From assembly GCA_003568945.1 (NCBI GenBank), contig BDIP01000296.1, positions 2,219 to 22,321 of the forward strand: a DNA stretch of 20,103 nucleotides, read 5' to 3'. The notes beneath the pieces are model-generated. The model searched no databases, was not told the DNA's origin, and saw only the letters and a program-made list of their open reading frames with translations. Both the position numbers and the translations under genes were made by a program. Below are positions 9,577 to 17,900 of the stretch, one piece after another; the stretch's first letter is position 1, and the number at the start of each line of letters is the position of its first letter. The stretch is from Kipferlia bialata. Its lineage: Eukaryota; Fornicata.

Positions 9577-10641
9577 TCACCAAGGTGGTACTGCCTGTAT
9601 AGACACACATGGCACGCTGTTCTCGTGTCGTGCATTGACTCGTAGCGTCGTGTCCCGGGTACCCAGCGCAGCACACCAGTCTAACTGCTCCCCCATGGAG
9701 GTGACGCACTCAGGACTCAGCATGAGTGGGTCAATCCCAACTACAAGTGTCTTGTTGTCGTCAATGCATAGAAGAGTTGTCGGCCCCAAGAAGACTAGCG
9801 CGCAGTCTTCGTATATATTCCTCTGGAGTGGCAGTCTCACCAATGGCACAATGTCAAGGGAAACAGGGTCTCGGAGCCACATATCCAGAGGCTTTCCATC
9901 TCCTTCAGTGTGCTCTGTCACCTGTATATGCAGCCGACCTAATGGTAGTACTGCCATTGTATCATACGACTGCCACCAGCACCCATGGTACTTGCTCCAG
10001 GTCTCAATGTCCACATCGGCTGCCTCCTGTGTACTGAACAGAGAATCACGGACGTCCACACAATACGCTCTCTCTGATGGAACTTCCTTGGGGCCAATAC
10101 CCCCATGTCGAGTCCACTGCTCTGTCGGAGCTGACCAGGTCCACACGCTTTGGTCTCGATCCAGGCGTGAAAATTTACCCTGACTTACAAACAAGTTGTC
10201 TCCAACAGAGGAGACAATCGGTTGATCTTGAGGAGGTGGCTTCACTGCCTCTGGGCGTTCTATGTTGCGCCACTCACCCGTGTCTATGGTGTAGACACAC
10301 ATGTTCCATGCAGTGATGCCGCGCACACTGCGCAGCCCACGTGCATATGCTACTATATACCCGCCTACACGGTAGAGCTTCACATATACTTTTCGGACAT
10401 CATCAGGTCCGGAGATAGTGGTCAGTGTTGGGTTGCCGTCGGAACCAAGAGAGACCAGTCTCCATTGGCGGATATACTCTCTTCTTCCTCCCCTTATCGT
10501 CTCTTTCCTGTAGGTTAACATGCCATCTCTGTGGCCTATTGATACTGCAGAGGGACGCTCTATGAGGCAGTCACCGTCTGGCATCACACTTGGGTAGGTG
10601 TCCATACTGGTATACCATGGCATCGTGTGCATTCGATTCAT
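9577..10641 (-). CDS. Gene D: Kelch-type beta-propeller protein, intronless, 354 aa
   Basis: This is one uninterrupted frame from ATG at 10641 to TGA at 9577-9579. It has blade-like units: VGGYIVAYARG (92-102) followed by CVYTIDTGEWRNIERP (115-130); SVGDNLFVSQGK (145-156) followed by VWTWSAPTEQWTRHGGIGP (166-184); and CALVFLGPTTLLCIDDNKTL nearer the C-terminus. These show the Kelch layout of a hydrophobic strand, Gly, then an acidic turn and a conserved Trp. There is no signal peptide or transmembrane segment. It is slightly shorter than gene C and lacks introns, unlike every neighbour. A second in-frame ATG at residue 4 could be the start. The long frames on the opposite strand across 9419-10518 are antisense shadows: they lack propeller motifs, while this strand shows several. 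Confidence 0.85.
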   Translation of the reverse strand: MNRMHTMPWYTSMDTYPSVMPDGDCLIERPSAVSIGHRDGMLTYRKETIRGGRREYIRQWRLVSLGSDGNPTLTTISGPDDVRKVYVKLYRVGGYIVAYARGLRSVRGITAWNMCVYTIDTGEWRNIERPEAVKPPPQDQPIVSSVGDNLFVSQGKFSRLDRDQSVWTWSAPTEQWTRHGGIGPKEVPSERAYCVDVRDSLFSTQEAADVDIETWSKYHGCWWQSYDTMAVLPLGRLHIQVTEHTEGDGKPLDMWLRDPVSLDIVPLVRLPLQRNIYEDCALVFLGPTTLLCIDDNKTLVVGIDPLMLSPECVTSMGEQLDWCAALGTRDTTLRVNARHENSVPCVSIQAVPPW

Positions 10642-10918
10642 TGAGCTACAGTCTTTGTGTCAGTTGTACTGATGCAAATGGTATGATTCAGTGCAGTTGC
10701 TTATAAGCTCGTGGTGCACGGATGAGAGTAAAGGCGGCTACTGCGGGTGTTATTGAAAAGTGGACGATGGCCTCAAATATCAGTGCACATGAGACCATCG
10801 CGGTTGCAGTTTGCAAATGAGACTCTATATCAGCTACAATGTAGTATATGGTGTCATAAACTACTGCAGAGGAAGGATGCCAAACGCATATATTTGGTAT
10901 TTGGGTAGGAGAGCCGCT
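10642..10918 (-). promoter_or_regulatory. E-to-D spacer, presumed 3' UTR of E and promoter of D
   Basis: These 277 bp lie between the stop of gene E and the start of gene D on the same strand. The base composition is more balanced than that of introns, with no microsatellite. No recognisable motif was found. Confidence 0.4.
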
Positions 10919-11906
10919 TCAGTCTGACCCAGTCTCATAGTCCTCAACTGAAGCATCATCTCCTTCTTCCTCTCTCTCTCCCTCCTCCTCCTCATTACCA
11001 CCTTCATCTCCTACACTCTCCCTTCCAAACAGTACATATTCCGTCTCAGGCACATCCCCCTCAACAGACACAGGAGTATCAGTCATGGCACTATCCCCCT
11101 CTCCCCTCCCTTTCCTCCCCATGGCTGTGTGGGGTGTGGGTGGCAGTGCTACCTTCAGACCACAGACCTCACTGCGGCAGTAGAAGCACTGGGGTGAGGG
11201 GCAGGCTGATATATATATGTATACTCTATTCATATACATTCCTCTGTTCAAGTGCATTTTGAACTCTCTCCCTTGCCAGACATGAAGTTTTACATGTGGT
11301 CTATGAAGTACCAGCACTTACCTGTCTCTGTCTGTTCAAGTGCTTGCGACAACAGCACAGACATCCTGAGGGGTCAGCAGTGTAGACACATACATGTGTT
11401 TTCAATACGCATTCAATAGTTTGTATGTACACATTTGTCACAACACCCATACCTCTGTGCCCGCATGGCATGAAGACAGTGGCTCATGTTCTAGACACCT
11501 TGTATATATATACATATATATATGTATATATATTTAAATATATGTGAGTGTGTGAATATACCCCTGTGGCCGCATGGCATGAAGACAGTGTCTGACTCAT
11601 GATCTAGACACACGGGGCACAGATCCTCATCCTTAGGCTCTCTCTCTCCCTCCCTCTCACTGGGAGTGGGTACATACTCAGCCTGGGTAGTAGGCCTAGG
11701 AACTCCCAGTCTCTCTCTCCTCTCCCTCCGCTTCCTCTCTTTCTCCCTCTCACTCTCTAGCAGGTATGTAACTCTCTCCCTCTCAAGAATCGAGGCCACC
11801 GGGCGGGGTAGAACACTTACGGGTAAGACCCACTTGAAATGAAATATCAAGTATTGAAAGTCTTTCTAATACTCAGAACGTCACCAGCCAGTGACTACAT
11901 ATGTAT

Positions 11907-11941
<35 letters not shown>

Positions 11942-14900
11942 CATGCTTCAATACCTAGTCACCACCTCCAGGGTAAAGTAATAGAGTGATACCATATAGA
12001 GCATACGCACATACATACATATTTGTATATTTATAGGTATATACATTCATACCTTGTCACCACCTCCAGGGCAGAGTCAGATATCGTGTCTAAGGTGCAC
12101 AGAGAGTACCTGGTGTTACAAACAACAGTGGCAACTCAAAGAATGTAATAGAGGGATTTGGTGTCATAACCGGAACGTATCATGTGTATATGAACATACA
12201 CAACTATGTATTAACACACAACGTACCAAGCCAGCCCCCTCTGCGACTCTTGGTCTATGTGTCTCCTGGTCTCTCTGCCAGTTGGGGTATCAGCCAATGA
12301 TGCATCCACAGTCCACATAGTCCTGCCATTGACTTGACGGGACCCATAGAGACTATCATTGACTTCCCCTTCTCCTTGTGGAGAATCTGCTTGACGCTTG
12401 GCGAGTGGCTCCTGGTCGATGGGCATGTCTCTCTCCCTCTCTCTCTCCTCGTCTCCCTCTCCTCTAGGGGACATATCTACATCACCCTCTGTGTCTACAG
12501 TGTCTATGTCCCCATCTGTGCATATGGCACAAAAGGGTGCAGCAGGGGTGTCGGCAGGGCGGAGCTGCCGCATTACCATATTCACTGGGGTTAGCAAACA
12601 GAATACACACGAGAAGTCACAAGATAATTCAATCATTCACACGCATATGTGTAAGGTATCCCCCCTCATTCTGCTTCACCTTCCTCTTCTTCTTCCCTCT
12701 CTCCATATATATATTGAATACATATCCCTACCATATGGCTGCCCTGCCTCTGACCATGCGAGGGGTAGAGTCAACAGACCCTGGAACTCGGGGGTGTGGA
12801 CCTAGGGGTCAAGGGAATCTATATACTACTATAAATTTGTTACAATGTACATACGAATAATGATGTAACACACTTCAGCGACCCTGGAACTCGGGGGTGT
12901 GGACCTAACAGTGAGAATTTATATAGTATATATAGTATATAAATTGTAATATATAGAGCAAAATGTAACTGTAACAATGGATGGAGGACATGGAAGTAAT
13001 CGTGGGTCGGATTATATAGAGTTTGAAGGGGGTATAGGGCGCAGTGCTATATACCCATAAGAATCAAGTGTGTGTGTAACGTTGTATTCGTATATTGTGT
13101 TCTTGCACGATTATATGATAATACTGACCCACCCTGACAGGCAGGTCCAGCCCACTAATGACAGCCATCAGCACAAGGCTCTGGCTGGTGTAGCTGATAT
13201 GAGGAAAACAAACCATACTCACATACCGGAAACTGCACTGAATAGATACATACAATGGACAGTGTAGCTGACATGAGGAGATCTCTACATAGTGCCTATG
13301 GATACTAAATACATTGCAATCCGAGTACATAGAAATGCACTATACTATAGCATATCCATACCCAAAGGAAGACAACAGGAGAGATCGCACGAGGCGGTAC
13401 TCCGAACGGTCTCTGTCCTCAGAGGGAGATAGAGGGCGGAGCAGACCTTGAAGGATGAACTCCCGCTGGGCATGGCAGTGTTGCTAGAGTTAGTGTCTAA
13501 AGAGACTGTATATAGTTAGTATATAGCTGAACATTTATCAATATGATACAACAGATACTTCTAAAGCTATGAAAGGTCACTCCCGCTGGGCATGGCAGTG
13601 TTGCTATAGTTAGAATATACATACACAAGACTATACTATATTATCACTTCAATTGAATAGTCACTTCAGCGCACTTCCAACATACCCATATTTCCAATAG
13701 TAAGTATAGTTATCCTATTATTTCGTGTTGCAGTTACCCCCATCTTGTGTGCAAAGTGCTCTGGGACTGGTGTGAATGTGAGCTCTGCTGTCCCGTCCAG
13801 TACATGGGACAGGAGGGAGATGGTGATGCGGGCTAGATATTCACTAAGGTCAGACTAATGAATTCAGAGATGTAATACTCAATGATAGTGTACTACAATT
13901 AGAGAATATAGTGGAACAAGAGGGAGATGGTGATGCGGGCCAGGTGTTGACTGAGGTAAGATGAGTATAATAACCAGTATGTAATGAAATACAACTATAT
14001 CAGTACACAGTGATACGGTCTAGTTGTTGACTGAAGTTAGATGTAATGAGAATCATCCAATGGTAGACTATGGCTGTAACACTTACATAAATACATGTAT
14101 TGTATGTTCACTCCACTTCATACTTGTACCTTGTTGGGAATGCCATGAGTGCATAGTAGTAGACGTCACTGAACTGGGGCCACTCGGCAAAGGCAGTGTC
14201 CTCAACCTCAGACACATACAGAGAGTGTACAAGCTGTCGTTAGATTTGAGTAGAAGTCGCAATCTCTACTACAGACATACCTGATCTATGGGTCCGAACT
14301 CACACACATACACGTCATCGTATGCCTGCAGGTACCGGTCTATGTCACTCTCTCTCTCTCTGTCACTCTCGGCATCAGCATCTGCATCCTCACCCCTAGC
14401 CCCATAGGCCTGGGGTATGGTGGGGGCAGCCCTGGACTGTGCCTCCTAGAACGGTTAGACGTTTCAGACGTTTCAGACGTTATGTACACATCTATGAGGG
14501 CATTAGAGGTACTTACCCCGTATACAATGCTCCTTATCAGGAGTGACACAGTGGCACTGGCTGCTGCTCTCTCTCTCTGGGAGTCCAGCACTGAGTCCAG
14601 GGGTACGTGGGGGGTGAGGTCTCTCTTGGGTCCATCGTCAGTATCTGCCTCTCTCTCTCTCTCCCTCTGCCGCTCTCTGTCGACCCTTGTGGATTCTGTC
14701 TCTGCACTCCCCTGATCAAACATGTGTCTCTCTCTATAGGTACCGTTCATGGCTATGTAGGAGAGAGACCTAGCAACCTGGGGTGAAAAGTACATTATGT
14801 GAGAACACATCATCCACTGTTGGTACCCCCTCCTATATGTATATATACATACTATATATACGTTGTATACTCATATATACCTGAGCCATGACCCGACTCT

Positions 14901-17900
14901 GCACCGGGTACTTCCTTCTTCTTTGTATACATAGTACATAGATATACTACCACCTACACTATCCATACACAGTATATAGGATATTCACTCTTATATACCT
15001 GAGCCATGACCCCACTCTGCACCGGGTACCCCCTCCTCCTGTGGGTGTGTCTACCCACCAGGGCTATGTTGAGAGAGTGGGTCAGGGAGACTAGGGTGCT
15101 TGGGTCAGGTGTGTTTACACATTAATACATATGAGAAGTAATATACGCAGATATACACCAAAAAAGTGTTGAGAGGGTGGGTCAGGGAGACTAGCGTGCT
15201 GGTGTTAGGAATATACAATGTATAAAATATTACTATGTACACTCACACACACATATATATATAATATATTAATATGATACAAGTATAGTGGATGGGGTGG
15301 ATCAGGGAGAGTAGGGTGCTGGGGTTAGACTGATATATCAATATATAGATTCATAATTATACTTTCAAATACTGTGTGAACACACCCTCGTGTCTGCCAT
15401 TTCAATCAGGATATCCAACACACACATACATATGACCGTGTGTATTATTCCAATATATCTATATACCTATATATATACATGGGTATATCCATACCTTGTG
15501 TCTGCCAGTCCAAACAGGACAGCGCCCATGTGAACTTGGCTGGGGGTGAGTCTACAAACACACAAATACATCAATATACATGTAACTATATGTGCACATT
15601 GAGACATGTGTACCTAGAATGGTAGTGCATCAGGTCCTGGTATATATGTATGTGCATATATGTATATATATATAGGTATACTATATGTATACTATATGTA
15701 TACTATATGTATATATATATATATGTATACATATATATATTCATTAGTGTACCTAGAGTGGTAGTGCATCAGGTCCTGGTATGTGTTGAGTGCAAATGCA
15801 GTCTCTATGGGAGTCAGAGACGCATAGGGGGAAGGGGTAGGGGGAGAGAGAAGTGGAGAGAGAGTGGCGCTCTCAGCAATATCCACATCCATGGTCTCTG
15901 TCTCTGTTTCTCCCTCTCTCTCTCCCTCCATCTCCACCTCTCCCTCAGACTCCTCTGCCAGTGACTCTGCTTCCTCTCTCTCTACCACAGACTCCCTGTC
16001 TTCCTGACTAACTCCTACAGCCTCTTCACCGGGAGGTCTCAGTGCCATATGGGCATCAGGTCTCACTGTGGTTGGCACATCAACAAGTATGTGTGTATAT
16101 ACAATATATGTACTACTAACCAATCATATTCTATATAATCATTGCTTCATTACTACACACTAATTGATTAGAACTAGTATAATACAATACAAATACATAA
16201 ACATATATGCATAAATACACATCTACTACCTGTTGTGGGCATACCCACAGTGACCATGGTATAATGATATATAGTAGTATAATACTATATATATATTACA
16301 GACATAAATATTTGCATACTATTACGTATTCATTACCGGTTGTAGGCATACCAACCGTGGCCATGTCAGCAGGGCTCAGACCAAACATCTGATGGTGAGA
16401 ATTGAGCAACTTCAATGTAATACTACTGAGTAACAACAAAGTCTATATTCACTGAGACCAAACATCTGAGGTTGATAATGATTAATATTTATTGTTCTAC
16501 TGAGTAACAACATAGTTTCCACACCCTTACCTCTGCCAGAGTTGCCCTCATGTCCAACACTGCCTCTACCATCTCAGCCAGTATGTAATATATGTATAAA
16601 TAGTATATACATATATATTATACCTCTGCCAGTGTTGCCCTCATGTCCACCACTGCCTCTGCCATCTCTGCCCTGTCAGCATCATCCATGTCACTCTCTC
16701 CCTCTCCTTCTCCCTCTCCCTCTTCCTCCTCCTCCTCTTCACTCCATACATAGGGGGGCATAGGCGACATGAGGAACATCTGACTCTGATGTAAGAGAGA
16801 GACAGAGAGAGGTAGAAAATAATACTTGGACAGGAAGAAATAGTAGGGTGCTCAGTAATGAGAATTCAGAGGGAGAGATATATAGAAAGAGAGAGAGCGG
16901 CCATTACCAAAGAGAGCATGGACAGGGAGCGAGGCATGTCAGGTGGGCCAAGAAGGGGGAACAGGACTCCCATGATCTAAGAGTGAGGAAGATTCATTGA
17001 CAAAAGTATTGTATAATGTTTGGAAGCAGTCATGTACATTGCTACAATTCCATGAGAATATGTAACCCAAAGTATTGATGTATATGTATGTACATCATCA
17101 CCTCATCTACCCGGGACATGATGGTGTCCAGAACAGGCCGAAGGGAGACGGTGTATGACCTGATCATGAATGGGATACAACGTGGAATTACATGTATACA
17201 TATGTATATACATATGTATACATATACACGATAGTATGTACCATAGTATATATATTCATTGACACACCCATACCTACTGTTGCACATGACCACCGACACA
17301 TCAATCCTTATACATGTGTGTATATACACCATAGTCTATATACCATAATGTGTACATTCATTGACACACACCTGCTGTTGCACATGACCACAGCCACAGT
17401 AATATGCAAGTGTGGAAATGTACCCACATATATGTCGACAGTACTATATATACATGCATGTAAACACCCACACCTGCTGTTGCACATGACGACTGCCACT
17501 GCCACTGCCACCTCAGGTGTGATGGACACGGCTCTGAAGGCATCAGGGTCTGGGGGGGAGCCTGAACCACCATCTTTTCCTGTCTCTCTTTCTCTCCCCT
17601 CTGTTTCTGACACTTCTACGGCCTCCGCTGTTTCCTCCCCATCGTGTAGGATAGGGACAGCCTGAAGCAGTCTCTGCACCCTAGAGTTTAGATGAATTCA
17701 CAAGCAGTAACAGCGGCGACAGTATCACTGATACACTTATTGTATACTTAACCAATATTATGTGTGTGTGTGTGTGTAACGTGGTATGTATGCCATATAC
17801 CTGTCTATGGGCAGTGGGAGCATGGTCAGAAGTCAATATACACACATATATACTGTCAGGATATGTATACTTATGCATGTATATACTCCTATACATACAA

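Larger units (their letters stand above)
14281..16779 (-). other. Low-complexity acidic and Arg-Glu segments of gene E (exons 12-18)
   Basis: Exon 12 encodes a run of Glu and Gly-Glu (WSEEEEEEEGEGEGEGESD, about residues 339-357). Exon 14 encodes EREEAESLAEESEGEVEMEG and a Pro/Ser-rich stretch. Exon 17 encodes RERQREREREADTDDGPKRD. Exon 18 encodes EDADADAESDRERESDIDRY. The DNA of these tracts is GA/CT microsatellite-like, yet it stays in frame. Between them lie ordinary-looking segments (ALVGRHTHRRRGYPVQSGVM, LVHSLYVSEVEDTAF). They are probably disordered linkers between folded parts. Confidence 0.75.

Noticed and set aside
9419-10518. Long + strand frames opposite gene D
   Set aside because: They lie antisense to a 354-aa frame with clear propeller motifs and show Ser/Cys-rich shadow composition.
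14482-14715. + strand frame rich in Ser/Leu
   Set aside because: It is the reverse complement of the GA-rich coding exon 17 of gene E.
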